Program-made: the position numbers and the translations under genes | Shown: positions 16,224 through 24,357 of the stretch, in pieces | How positions within the stretch are numbered: position 1 is the first letter of the stretch | How the letters are laid out: every line of letters starts with the position of its first letter | The notes under the pieces: generated by a model | Database searches by the model: none | Seen by the model: only the letters and a program-made list of their open reading frames with translations | Told to the model about the DNA's origin: nothing | Source of the DNA: DAOTTI01 sp034437795 | GTDB taxonomy: Bacteria; Chloroflexota; UBA11872; UBA12225 | DNA length: 41,874 nt | Reading direction: 5' to 3' | Assembly: GCA_034437795.1 (NCBI GenBank) | Contig: DAOTTI010000057.1 | Span: 1-41,874, forward strand

Positions 16224-18034
16224 TGGCGGTCCAGAGGCCCCTTCAAGGAATCGAGATCATTTGGTCCGGCCGGTCGCTCGTCACGCTGTCGCAGGCCCTG
16301 GACCATCGCCTGCAGCTCGGCGCCGCTGACGCCGAAGCGATGCAGCGTGTAGCGACACATCTCCACTGCCAGTTCCCGCTCGCCGAGCACGACCTCGTCT
16401 ACGCCGTGCTCGCGCAGGTAGGCCCACTCCGTTTCTCCGTGGGTCCGGGCGACGATGCCCACCCGCGGGTTGACCTGACGGGCGTGCTCGACGATATGGC
16501 GCGTCGCGTGCGGGTCCGAGATGGCGATTACCAGCACGCGAGCCCGGTCAATACCGGCGTGTTGCAGCAGCACCGGGTTTGCCGCGTCGCCGTACAACGC
16601 CACAACGCCACGCCGGTGCAGCTCTTCGACGTGGCGGCGGTCTTGGTCGATCACGACGTACCGGAGCCCCCGGCGATCCAGGGTTTGGGCGATCAGCCTC
16701 CCCACTCGCCCGTAACCGCACAGGACCGCATGGCCACGCAGGTCTCCGCGACCCACGCCGGCGGGCGGCTGCGCGAGAGCCCCGCCCCGCCGCTGGAGCA
16801 GCGCCGCCAGGCGCGGCCTGCGGCGGATCCACGCCTCCAGCGGGTCGATAAGGCCGAAAAGCAGCGGGTTGAGGGTGATCGAGATGATGGCGCTCGCCAG
16901 GATGAGGCTGTGCCCTTCCTCCGGCAGCAAGTCGAGCTCGCGGCCGAGCTCCGCCAGGATGAACGAGAACTCGCCCACCTGCGCCAGTCCGGCCGCGACC
17001 GTCAGGCCCGTGCGGAGGGGATGGCCGAGCGCCGCCACGATCAGCAGCGCGGCGAGCCCCTTGCCCAGCACGATCACGCCCAGCAGGACGAGGACCTTGA
17101 ACGGCGCGGCGAGTAGGAAGACTGGGTCGAAGAGCATCCCGACGGAGACGAAAAAGAGCACCGCGAAGGCGTCGCGCAGAGGCAAGGCATTGGCGGCGGC
17201 CTGGTGGCTGAGATCGGACCCGCTCACCACGACGCCGGCTAAAAAGGCGCCGAGCGCCAGGGACACGCCGAAGCCGAAGGACGCGGCGAACGCCACGCCG
17301 AGTGCGAGCGCCAGAACCGCCAGCGTGAACAGCTCGCGCGAGCCGGTGCGCGCCACCTGGTTCAGGAGCCGCGGGATGACGCGCGCGCCGACGAACAGCA
17401 TCAGTGCGCCGAAGACGGCCACACGGACGAGCGCCAGCGCGAGCGCAACCAGTGGGTGCTCGCCCGCGCCGCCCATGTGGACGGGGCCTCCGGCCGGCGC
17501 GCCGCCGAGAGCGGGCGCCAGCGCGGGGAGAAGTGCCAGCACGAGAACCGTGAAGATGTCCTCCACGATCAGCCAGCCCACGGCGACGCGGCCATGGACG
17601 GTGTCAAGCATGCCGCGCTCTGCCAGCGCCCGCAGAAGCACCACGGTGCTGGCAACCGAGATGGCGAGGCCCAACACCAAGCCGGCGCCGAGGCTCCAGC
17701 CCCACGCAGCGACCGACGTGATCGCCCCCACGGTCGTCGCCACGGCGATCTGGCCCACCGCGCCGGGGACGGCGATGGAGCGCACCTCGAACAGGTCGCG
17801 CAGCGAGAAGTGGATCCCGACGCCGAACATGAGCAGGATGACGCCGAGCTCGGCCAGTTCGTGCGCCACGTCCACATTGGCGACGAAGCCGGGCGTGAAG
17901 GGGCCCACCGCGACGCCGGCAAGCAGGTATCCTACGAGTACAGGCAGCCGCAGTCGCGTCGCGACGAGCCCGCCGAACAACGCGATCGCCAGGCCAATGG
18001 CGACCGTGGCGATCAGCCCGTCCATGCGGATCAT
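16220..18034 (-). CDS. CPA2 cation:proton antiporter with TrkA-N domain (YbaL type)
   Basis: 604 residues, clearly homologous to the antiporter at 14158 but not a recent copy. The exchanger domain has LRLPVLVGYLLAGVAVGPFT, ELGVILLMFGVGIHFSLRDL and VGWLIVEDIFTVLVLALLPA, the last with the usual Glu-Asp pair of the transport site. The TrkA-N domain follows at ~residues 420-545 (GHAVLCGYGRVGRLIAQTLD; YVVIDQDRRHVEELHRRGVV). Its ATG overlaps the stop of the universal stress protein gene; a second in-frame ATG lies three codons later. The operon pairs ion homeostasis with a stress protein. Confidence 0.88.
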   Translation of the reverse strand: MIRMDGLIATVAIGLAIALFGGLVATRLRLPVLVGYLLAGVAVGPFTPGFVANVDVAHELAELGVILLMFGVGIHFSLRDLFEVRSIAVPGAVGQIAVATTVGAITSVAAWGWSLGAGLVLGLAISVASTVVLLRALAERGMLDTVHGRVAVGWLIVEDIFTVLVLALLPALAPALGGAPAGGPVHMGGAGEHPLVALALALVRVAVFGALMLFVGARVIPRLLNQVARTGSRELFTLAVLALALGVAFAASFGFGVSLALGAFLAGVVVSGSDLSHQAAANALPLRDAFAVLFFVSVGMLFDPVFLLAAPFKVLVLLGVIVLGKGLAALLIVAALGHPLRTGLTVAAGLAQVGEFSFILAELGRELDLLPEEGHSLILASAIISITLNPLLFGLIDPLEAWIRRRPRLAALLQRRGGALAQPPAGVGRGDLRGHAVLCGYGRVGRLIAQTLDRRGLRYVVIDQDRRHVEELHRRGVVALYGDAANPVLLQHAGIDRARVLVIAISDPHATRHIVEHARQVNPRVGIVARTHGETEWAYLREHGVDEVVLGERELAVEMCRYTLHRFGVSGAELQAMVQGLRQRDERPAGPNDLDSLKGPLDRQ

Positions 18035-18501
18035 GCGGCCACGTTCCGCCGCCGCCGGCCCCGGCGTGGGCGGACGACGAGCACCGAGCAGGGCGCCTGC
18101 GCGGCGACGGCGGCGCTGACGCTACCCAGGAGCAGGCGCTCGAGCCTGCTGAGGCCGCGGCTCCCCACGACCACGAGGTCGGCGCCGAGCTCGGCGGCGC
18201 GTCGGCAGAGCGTGTCCGCCGGAGGGCCGGAGTGGAGCTCGCGTGCGACCAGCACGTCACCCGCCAGCCTGTGGGCTTCGGCGAGGATCTCCTCGCCGGT
18301 GTGGCGGGCGGCCTCGTCGGCCCGCAGCGCCGCCAACGGGGAGCCGAACGATGCGGGCTCGGGCGGGACGACGACGTGGACCGCGGCCACGGACCCACCG
18401 GCCAGACGTGCGAGGCTCGCCGCAACCCGCAGCGCCTCTCGGGCGGATGGAGAGCCGTCGACGCCGACCAGGATCAGGGCCAGTGTGCGGGCACGGCTCA
18501 T
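18031..18501 (-). CDS. Universal stress protein (UspA family)
   Basis: 156 residues. Starts LILVGVDGSPSAREALRVAA, the first UspA strand with its Asp. The ATP-binding loop near the C-terminus is ADLVVVGSRGLSRLERLLLG, followed by SVSAAVAAQAPCSVLVVRPR, the G-2x-G-9x-G(S/T) type motif of nucleotide-binding members. The ATG at 18501 overlaps the stop of the membrane protein gene before it, and its stop overlaps the antiporter start, so this is a translationally coupled operon. Confidence 0.88.
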   Translation of the reverse strand: MSRARTLALILVGVDGSPSAREALRVAASLARLAGGSVAAVHVVVPPEPASFGSPLAALRADEAARHTGEEILAEAHRLAGDVLVARELHSGPPADTLCRRAAELGADLVVVGSRGLSRLERLLLGSVSAAVAAQAPCSVLVVRPRRGRRRRNVAA

Positions 18502-18927
18502 GGGCGGCCCCATGCTGGGAACTCTGGGCCGGCGAAAACGATTACCGCGAGCGCCGCCCAGCCCAGCGCCACGACCGCTAGCGTCGCGCGCGTGAACAAC
18601 AGGTGCTCGGATCGCGTCAGCCGCTGGTGGCGGCGCGTCGCTACATCGCGTCGCTACATACCGATAGCCGGCCACCAGGGTCAGCAGCACGCTGGCACCA
18701 ACGATGCTGGCGCCCCACATGGCTGATGGGTGCCACGCATCGGCGGCCCACGCCTGCCCATACGTGGCGAGGAACGCGCCGAGCAGCACCCCGAGCACGG
18801 GCGTGGCTGCCCAGGCGGCGAACGCCGCGTCACGGGCGTTATGTTCGGGCAGTGGGATGTGCGGGGATGTTCGGGCTGCATCGACCAACCGGTCCGGATC
18901 CGGGATGGGTCGTTGCGATGGCGGCAT
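18498..18927 (-). pseudogene. Small three-helix membrane protein broken by a 13-bp tandem duplication
   Basis: Starts at the ATG 18927 behind GGAGGAAGG and reads MPPSQRPIPDPDRLVDAART, then FAAWAATPVLGVLLGAFLAT and WGASIVGASVLLTLVAGYRY. The frame is then lost at a perfect 13-bp repeat (18634-18659). If one copy is removed the frame continues LLFTRATLAVVALGWAALAV, IVFAGPEFPAWGRP and a TGA that overlaps the ATG of the stress-protein gene. This gives ~138 residues with three membrane segments. The family is not recognised. It would be the first gene of the antiporter operon. Confidence 0.65.
18634..18659 (+). repeat. Perfect 13-bp tandem duplication
   Basis: CGCGTCGCTACAT occurs twice without a gap (18634-18646 and 18647-18659). 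Thirteen is not a multiple of three, so the duplication shifts the frame of the membrane protein gene; deleting one copy restores it. Confidence 0.95.
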
Positions 18928-19062
18928 AGGACGTACCTTCCTCCACGGGTAGGTCCGCGGCACACAAAGTCGGGCGGACACCGAGAGATCCGCAGCCGGG
19001 GCGCAATGCGCTGCCACGCATGCACGCACGGGGACGCTGTCCGGCTGCGACGGGCCGGCGAC

Positions 19063-19398
19063 TTAGTTCAGGTACACCTGCAGGAGTGCTCGGCGGTGCC
19101 CTGGCCGAGGCGGCAACGGCCCGGGCACCCCGCGCCACTCGACGGCGTGACCCGCGGCCATCAGCGACCAGGACGCTACTGCAGCCGCGATGAACACCGT
19201 GGGCTGGGACGCGCGGCGCAGCGCATGGGTCAGGGACGGCAGCGTCGCCGGTACTACGACATCCGCGCCGGGTGTGGCGACCGTAGTCGCTTGGTCGGCG
19301 GGCGCGGCGGCCGCCGACAATGCGGCGAGTGGCAAGGGCAATGCGGAGATGCCGATCAGGAGGACCAAGACCAAGATCGGGAGAACGCCGCGCCGCAT
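19063..19398 (-). CDS. Hypothetical exported or membrane protein
   Basis: 111 residues from the ATG at 19398. The N-terminus MRRGVLPILVLVLLIGISAL continues PLPLAALSAAAAPADQ, a convincing signal peptide with an Ala-x-Ala site. A second hydrophobic stretch (PTVFIAAAVASWSLMAAGHA) lies near residues 68-87. The tail is Arg/Pro-rich. An AAGGGGCG sequence about 8 bases upstream may serve as ribosome site. No family recognised. It is the first of the minus-strand genes upstream of the stress operon, with 135 bases between them. Confidence 0.45.
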   Translation of the reverse strand: MRRGVLPILVLVLLIGISALPLPLAALSAAAAPADQATTVATPGADVVVPATLPSLTHALRRASQPTVFIAAAVASWSLMAAGHAVEWRGVPGPLPPRPGHRRALLQVYLN

Positions 19399-19610
19399 CA
19401 CCGTGATTCGCCCCTTCGCACCCCCCCACACAGGACCGCTCCGGACCAGGCGTGCCCGCGTTTGCGGCGGGCCGGATGGCCCTGCCTGTTTCTGAATGTC
19501 AGGGCACTGCGACCGCGCGTCCGCCCGAGGAGAAGGACGCCGAAAAAAGGGCTGCGTCCAGGTGAGCAGCGGCCGGTCGATCGTCAGGCCCTCCGCTTGC
19601 CGGGTGCGTT

Positions 19611-19638
19611 TTGCAAACGATACGTCACGTTCTATAAT
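19611..19638 (+). promoter_or_regulatory. Sigma-70-type promoter of the TetR-family gene
   Basis: TTGCAA (19611-19616), a 16-base spacer and TATAAT (19633-19638) give the best promoter match in the window. The predicted start of transcription, about 19645, is within a few bases of the GTG at 19648, so the message would be leaderless or nearly so. Confidence 0.65.
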
Positions 19639-19647
19639 ACCAGTGTC

Positions 19648-20304
19648 GTGCTACACGAGGGGCACGAGGCACTCCACGGCCGGAACGGCGTATGGCCAGA
19701 CGCCGCGCCACCCGACGATAGTCGGCACCGGGGGCGGCGTCGCAGTGACCGCGCTCACCGAGCGATCCTAGACGCCGCCCGTGACCTGCTGGCCGACGTA
19801 GGCCTGGCGCACCTGAACCTCGAGCAGGTCGCCGCCCGCGCTGGCGTGGGCAAGGCGACAATCTACCGCCATTGGCCGACCAGGGAGGCCCTGGCGCTGG
19901 AGCTGCTTCTGGAGATAGCGGATGAGATGGTGCCGACGCCGCGGATAGGTGACACACGCGAGGAGTTGGTCGCCATCGTCGCGGGTACGATGCGGGCGCT
20001 CGCGGAAACGCCGATGGGCCGGGTCCTGCGGAGCCTGCTATCGGAACTGGCGCTCAACCCCGCTATAGGGGAGCCGTTCCGCGCCAGCGTGAGCCCCCGG
20101 TGGCGGGAGGAGGTGGCGAACGCGATTGCGCGGGCGGTCCATCGAGGGGATATCCGGCCTGACGCGGACGTCAGCATCGCGACGGAGCTGCTGCTGGGTC
20201 CCATCTACTACCGGCTCGTGTTCGGCGGCGATATCTCGTCAGACTTTGCAGACCGCGTCGTGGACGCCCTGCTTCGCGGGTACGGTTCGGGCCGGGCGCG
20301 CTGA
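19648..20304 (+). CDS. TetR/AcrR-family transcriptional regulator
   Basis: 218 residues if the in-frame GTG at 19648 is used, just after the promoter; other starts would be non-standard. The N-terminal helix-turn-helix is RAILDAARDLLADVGLAHLN, then LEQVAARAGVGKATIYRHWP and TREALALELLLEIADEMV, a full TetR DNA-binding domain. The C-terminal half (LRSLLSELALNPAIGEPFRA; GDIRPDADVSIATELLLGPI; YYRLVFGGD) matches the TetR_C ligand domain of AcrR-like proteins. No adjacent plus-strand target gene survives: an IS remnant follows. It may repress the divergent minus-strand genes or itself. Confidence 0.85.
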   Translation: MLHEGHEALHGRNGVWPDAAPPDDSRHRGRRRSDRAHRAILDAARDLLADVGLAHLNLEQVAARAGVGKATIYRHWPTREALALELLLEIADEMVPTPRIGDTREELVAIVAGTMRALAETPMGRVLRSLLSELALNPAIGEPFRASVSPRWREEVANAIARAVHRGDIRPDADVSIATELLLGPIYYRLVFGGDISSDFADRVVDALLRGYGSGRAR

Positions 20305-20593
20305 AGCCACGTGACATTCAAATCAGGTGTGCGACCACCGCCCGGCCGAATTGCCTGCGGCCGGAGCACGGGCGGCACCGGCGCCGAGGTCGGAACGCAA
20401 GGAGAGCCCGTTAGCCCTGCCGCTACGCCGGGAAGGGCGAAACGTGCGCTGACCGATGTGACCAAGGACGGTAACCGGAGATCAGAGTGTCCGCCCCGCG
20501 GAGCGTACCTAGTAAGAGCGGAGCGTACGTAGCAATACCAACCGCCTTTGGTTCTGCCAGACTTCGAGCAGCAACGGCTCGGAGGGCGGCGGG
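20305..20593. other. Gap without recognisable genes
   Basis: Between the TetR gene and the IS630 remnant. No open frame here looks protein-like, and no hairpin with a T-run was seen after the TetR stop. GGAGCGTACSTAG-like units at 20501-20532 (GCGGAGCGTACCTAGTAAGA, then GCGGAGCGTACGTAG) form a short imperfect direct repeat, possibly an IS end. Confidence 0.3.
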
Positions 20594-21745
20594 ATGGCGC
20601 GGCCACGGTGCGAGAGGACGTGGGCGGCGGACGATCCGGCAGCGACGCTGAAGGCGCGGTATCGGGGCGCCACGCGGGCGGCCCAGCGCATGCGACTGCA
20701 GGCTATTGGACCACTCTGGCGACGGCCTGCTGGTGCTCTCCGGCGCCACGCGGGCGGCCCAGCGCATGCGACTGCAGGGGCGGTGGCGGCTGCGGGAGGG
20801 GCGGTCGGTGCCGGAGGTGGCAGCGGTGGTGGGGGGCAGCGGCGCACGGTGGACCGGTGGGTGGCCGGGTAGGGCACCGGTGGCTTGGCAGGCGTGCTGG
20901 CCCACCGGCAGGGCGACCACGGGCAGCCACGGAAGCTGTCGGGGGCGCAGGAGGCGCGCGGGCGTGCCGAGGTCGCCACCGGCCGCTGGCGCAAGGCCAC
21001 CGAGAGCGGGGCGTGGATCGACGCCACGTTCGGGGTGGCCTTCCGCCCGTGCGGGGTGGCGCACCGGCTCGCGCGCCTGCGGGCGGCGCCGACGGTGCCG
21101 CGTCCCCGCCATGAGCAGGCGGACCCGGCCGCGCAGGAAGCATGGCAAAAGGGGGCGTCGTCGTGGCCCTGACCCTGGCCGAGGTCAGGGCGGGGCAGGC
21201 CGTCGGGCACCTGGACGCGGCGGTGCTGGGGTCTGGTCGGCGCGACGCGGTGGCGCTGGGGCATCCGCGGCGTGAAGATCATCCAGCCGCTGCCGCGGCG
21301 GTACGAGTGGCGCTCCCTGGTGCTGTTGGTCGATGGCGAGCGCGGCACGCTCCGGTGGACCTGGCCGCTGACGCTTTCGTCCGAGCACCTGCTGGAGACG
21401 GTGCGGAGTATCCGCGTGCACGGCTCCGTTGCTGCGGTGGTGGGGGACGGTGCCCCGGCGCACCGCGAGCGCCGCGTGCGGGCGCTGGGCCTGCCGCTCA
21501 TCGCGCGGTCGCCGTCCCGCCCGGCGCGCCCTCCCGCCGCGCGCATCCTGGCGGGCATCCGACGCCAAGTCGAAGGGGCGGTGGATGCCACGCTTGCTGA
21601 CAGGCCGGCGGCGGTCGAGGCGTACCTGCGTGCGCTGGACGCCGACCCCGAGCGCGTCCGCTCGCTCGCCGGCTGGGACTGGATCCATGACGCCCGCACA
21701 CTGCTCGCCGCCTGCGCATGGCACAATCAGACGAGATTAGTATAA
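20594..21745 (+). mobile_element. IS630-family transposase, heavily decayed
   Basis: Read across frames: GATRAAQRMRLQ, then GRWRLREGRSVPEVAAVVGG (helix-turn-helix), RKATESGAWIDATFGVAFRP, VKIIQPLPRRYEWRSLVLLV then DGERGTLRWTW, GSVAAVVGDGAPAHRERRVR, ALGLPLI and DADPERVRSLAGWDWI to a stop at 21745. This is the motif order of IS630/DDE transposases. Decay is extensive: several frameshifts, and the catalytic Glu block usually read as LNPAE-x-x-W/FEELRR is now RPPAARILAGIRR with no Glu. A 37-bp duplication (20666-20702 and 20742-20778) lies in the helix-turn-helix region. Not functional. Confidence 0.75.
20666..20778 (+). repeat. Pair of identical 37-bp direct repeats, 76 bp apart
   Basis: GGCGCCACGCGGGCGGCCCA starts each copy, at 20666 and 20742; the 37 bases are identical. 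The 39 bases between them are unrelated. They encode ATRAAQRMRLQ of the decayed IS630 transposase. Confidence 0.9.
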
Positions 21746-22006
21746 GAATGGCGAAATTCGTCTAACCAAGGTACGTCGTACCCGTTGAGGACCAGATCAA
21801 GCTCGCGGGTGGCGGTCTTACAGCCGCCCCCGCCGCACGGGCCTGTCGGTGGCCCGTAATCCCGCCGACCAAGGGGAGACTGTCGTGCAAACGGCGGTCG
21901 CTTTTGGTATCGCCTTAAGACTAGTGCACCATCAGGCCAGCGATTTGGCATTGCCTGCCCTGGTGCGCGGGCTTGCATTCCCAAAGAGGCCGTCTGAAAC
22001 GGCACT
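21746..22006. other. Gap without recognisable genes
   Basis: An imperfect inverted repeat (AGACGAGATT near 21730 against AAATTCGTCT near 21758) may be the end of the IS630 remnant. The rest shows no protein-like frame on either strand that I can identify. Confidence 0.3.
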
Positions 22007-22110
22007 AGGGCCTGTCTTCAATGGCCCTACTTGATCCAAAGCGTAATGCTGGCGATTGTCCAGAGGGCGCGATCGCTCTCGCGCCGCTGATCGTAGCGCG
22101 TCGCCCGGAA
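22007..22110 (-). mobile_element. C-terminal end of an IS5-type transposase with probable terminal repeat
   Basis: The minus strand reads FRATRYDQRRERDRALWTIA, then SITLWIK and a TAG at 22027-22029. RxATRYD followed by a hydrophobic helix ending ...LWIK-stop is the usual C-terminus of IS5-family DDE transposases. Seven bases beyond the stop lies AGGGCCTGTCTTCA (22007-22020), resembling an IS5-type terminal inverted repeat next to a CTA target-like triplet. The rest of the element is missing, replaced by the gene that starts at 22134. Confidence 0.55.
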
Positions 22111-22133
22111 GTGGCCCCGCCGGCATCGGCGTC

Positions 22134-22394
22134 ATGGTACAGCTCGCTAATACGTTCAAAGACCCGCAAGACATGGAGACTGCCTGGGAGAAGGTCGCCG
22201 GTCTCAACAGCGAGACCGCCCAGGCCGTGATCAAGCGCTCGGGCGGTGACGTCACCAAGTTGGAGCCGCCGGTGGACCTCGCGATCGAGGGTGCTTTCAA
22301 CAGAACGAAGTGCGGCACGAGCATCGACACCTGCCCCTACATCCCGGCGAAGCTCCGGTCGGCCGTGCGCGAGCTCGTGGAGCGTGCCGGCTAG
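22134..22394 (+). CDS. Hypothetical protein, first gene of a three-gene set
   Basis: 86 residues, MVQLANTFKDPQDMETAWEK to a TAG. The segment AGLNSETAQAVIKRSGGDVT looks helical, and RTKCGTSIDTCPYIPAKLRS holds two cysteines ten residues apart. The composition is protein-like, with charged helices. I do not recognise the family. The IS5-type remnant lies directly upstream, so its original promoter may be lost. It is followed, 38 bases on, by another small gene in the same direction. Confidence 0.5.
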   Translation: MVQLANTFKDPQDMETAWEKVAGLNSETAQAVIKRSGGDVTKLEPPVDLAIEGAFNRTKCGTSIDTCPYIPAKLRSAVRELVERAG

Positions 22395-22432
22395 CCGATG
22401 TAGTGCCCGGCTCTTGCGAGGGAGTGCCTGCG

Positions 22433-22696
22433 ATGGCCGGATATCTGAAAGCCTATACCAGCGAGTGGTTTGAAGCCCTCATGCGCACGAACGCCTCCCC
22501 GGCGATGCACACGGCGGCCATCATCACAGCCGCTGATCGTGAGGACGTGCACTCGATCTGTGGTGACCAACCCGCGCGCGACTACCGCCTTGTGGCGGTT
22601 AATCTCACACCGCCAGGCACGCTCCGCCTCTGCGACGACTGCCTCAAGGTCCGTAAGGACGTGTACGGCGAAGTGTTCATGCCGATAGTGGAATGA
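22433..22696 (+). CDS. Small cysteine-containing hypothetical protein
   Basis: 87 residues, MAGYLKAYTSEWFEALMRTN onward. Cys in HSICGDQPARDYR and the CDDC of TLRLCDDCLKVRKDVYGEVF could form a zinc site, though one ligand of a classical ribbon is missing. GAGGGAG lies about 10 bases before the ATG. Family unknown. It sits between the 86-residue gene and the PD-(D/E)XK-like gene, all on the plus strand with gaps of 38 and 56 bases, which suggests an operon. Confidence 0.55.
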   Translation: MAGYLKAYTSEWFEALMRTNASPAMHTAAIITAADREDVHSICGDQPARDYRLVAVNLTPPGTLRLCDDCLKVRKDVYGEVFMPIVE

Positions 22697-22752
22697 TGCC
22701 CGGGGGCTCTTTGCCGTTTGGCGGTGAGTGAAATCATGATGAGGAACGCGCG

Positions 22753-23781
22753 ATGTCCCTGACCTCCCACCTCAAGACGCCCCACAGCCCTGTTCGCCAG
22801 TTCCTGGACGCACACTTCCCCAATGCCCGCGCGATTGTCGCCGGCTGCCGTGAGAAGCTCGTGGGCGCCACGACCCTGCGGCCGGCCGCACCCGTCGCGT
22901 GGAGCACAGTCGGCACAGCACTGGACTACCGGGCTCGGTACTACTTCGGCGTCACACCCCCTGAAGAGTTCGTCGCCTGGAAAGGTGCCTGGCAGTGCGC
23001 TCACGGCGTGGTGGCTCGTAGCGCAAGAGGGGTGGCGCGGGGGCTTGTGTTCGATGCTACCACTGGTGAGGTGACCGCGAGATGGGTCAGTGCCGAGGGA
23101 GAGCCGCTGCCTGAGCTGGACGAGCGGAGCCGCGCTGAGTTTGAAGAGATGAAGAGGTTCTTCACCGCGCTTTCCCGGGCGGTGGAAGAGATCGATCCAG
23201 TTGGGCGACGCCTGGACGGACTTCAGGAGGCCCATCTCAACCGCTACTGCTACGTGCTCGCGCTGTTCGAGGAGCTATTCCGTGCGGGGACGCAGATCGA
23301 CTCGCCGCTCTTTGCGCTGCCGAAGAGGGGCGTAGACGAGCTGCTCGCGGTTCCACCTGCCCACGCGATCGACGACCTGTGTACGCTGTCGTGGGCGTTC
23401 TACACCCGCTTCGAGGGACTGCTCTCTCGACCGGCCGTCCTCAACCCGACGTTCGACGGGAGCCTCGATGTCGGCGGAGCGGACGCCGATCTGATCCTGG
23501 ATGGCTGCCTGATCGACATCAAGGCGACTGTGAAGCCACGAGTGGACCCGCTCTGGCTCTACCAGCTCCTAGGCTACGTGCTGCTCGACTATACGGACCG
23601 CTATCGCATCAGCGAGGTCGCCATCTACCTGGCACGCCAGCAGGTCACGCTCCGCTGGCCGCTCGATGGCTTCCTAGCCAGCATGGCCGGTGGCGACGTA
23701 CCTGCGCTTGGTGAGGTGCGCGCCCGCTTCCAAGGCGTGGCCAGCACCGCAAGCGCGCTCATGCTGGCGCAGCGCCAGTAG
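22753..23781 (+). CDS. Hypothetical protein with PD-(D/E)XK nuclease-like motif
   Basis: 342 residues. Near residues 240-258, GGADADLILDGCLIDIKATV gives Asp-x(n)-hydrophobic strand-(D/E)-x-K (the D and K of LIDIKAT), with the spacing of a PD-(D/E)XK nuclease core. The following helix (PLWLYQLLGYVLLDYTDRYR) and strand (SEVAIYLARQQVTLRWPLDG) also fit that fold. The N-terminal 200 residues, rich in Arg and aromatic residues (YRARYYFGVTPPEEFVAWKG), match nothing I know. The context, at the head of a defence island behind two small genes, makes a nuclease effector plausible. That is inference from a motif, not from homology to a named family. Confidence 0.6.
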   Translation: MSLTSHLKTPHSPVRQFLDAHFPNARAIVAGCREKLVGATTLRPAAPVAWSTVGTALDYRARYYFGVTPPEEFVAWKGAWQCAHGVVARSARGVARGLVFDATTGEVTARWVSAEGEPLPELDERSRAEFEEMKRFFTALSRAVEEIDPVGRRLDGLQEAHLNRYCYVLALFEELFRAGTQIDSPLFALPKRGVDELLAVPPAHAIDDLCTLSWAFYTRFEGLLSRPAVLNPTFDGSLDVGGADADLILDGCLIDIKATVKPRVDPLWLYQLLGYVLLDYTDRYRISEVAIYLARQQVTLRWPLDGFLASMAGGDVPALGEVRARFQGVASTASALMLAQRQ

Positions 23782-24096
23782 CCTCGGTACTTTCCAATTC
23801 TGGCCGAGCGGCTTAAAGGTAAAGGGCATCGGCGCCATGCGTCCGTCGCCAATACCCCCTGTCGGGAGCGGAAGCCATGGCCCAATGCCCTTCGGAGCCG
23901 GATGGTGGCAGCGCGGTGACGGCCGAACTAGTGCGCGCGCTGTGGACGGAGGTCCTGATCGGAGGCCTGCCCCTGGTGGGCAGGGCTATCGCTACACGAA
24001 CGCCGACGTGTACAGCCTGCTCGTGGCGGGCGCCGCCTCAGCAGAAAACTTATCGTAAGTTGATTGACGTTGCTATCGGGTGACAGGGAGCGTAGA
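23782..24096 (+). promoter_or_regulatory. Gene-free gap with a 15-bp palindrome upstream of the HTH gene
   Basis: AACTTA-TCG-TAAGTT at 24047-24061 is a perfect inverted repeat and unusually AT-rich for this window. It ends 35 bases before the ATG of the HTH gene, a position that suits an operator or promoter-proximal site for autoregulation. No good -35/-10 pair was found. The rest of the gap shows no convincing gene. Confidence 0.45.
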
Positions 24097-24357
24097 ATGG
24101 GCGTCAGCCTGGCCAGGCGGCCTACCGCTCGAGTGCTCATGGGCGCGCCGCGTCCCTATCTGACCATCCGCGGGACGGCTGCACTGCTGGCGCTCTCCAC
24201 GCGGACCATCCACCGCCACATCGCGGAGGGCAAGCTGAAGGTGTACCGCGTCGCGGGCGAGAAGGTGGTCCGCATCAAGCGTGAGGACGTCGAGGCGTTG
24301 CTCGAGCCGGTGCACGCTGATGGCCAGGCGCCGGGGGCGGGTGATAACCAGCCATGA
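24097..24357 (+). CDS. Excisionase/MerR-like helix-turn-helix DNA-binding protein
   Basis: 86 residues. The core is YLTIRGTAALLALSTRTIHR, then HIAEGKLKVYRVAGEKVVRI and KREDVEALLEP, the HTH_17 (excisionase-type, winged helix) pattern. AGGGAG precedes the ATG at 24097; a shorter start at MGAPRPYLTIRG is possible. Its stop overlaps the helicase ATG (ATGA), so the two are coupled. It is the likely regulator of the downstream defence operon, with the palindrome at 24047-24061 a candidate site. Confidence 0.75.
   Translation: MGVSLARRPTARVLMGAPRPYLTIRGTAALLALSTRTIHRHIAEGKLKVYRVAGEKVVRIKREDVEALLEPVHADGQAPGAGDNQP

Noticed and set aside
23801..23819. TGGCCGAGCGGCTTAAAGG resembles the D-arm of a serine or leucine tRNA.
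   Set aside because: No acceptor stem, anticodon arm or GGTTCGA T-arm could be found within 100 bases on either side.
24064..24098. TTGACG and TAGAAT before the HTH gene as a promoter.
   Set aside because: The spacer is 23 bases and the -10 would overlap the start codon.
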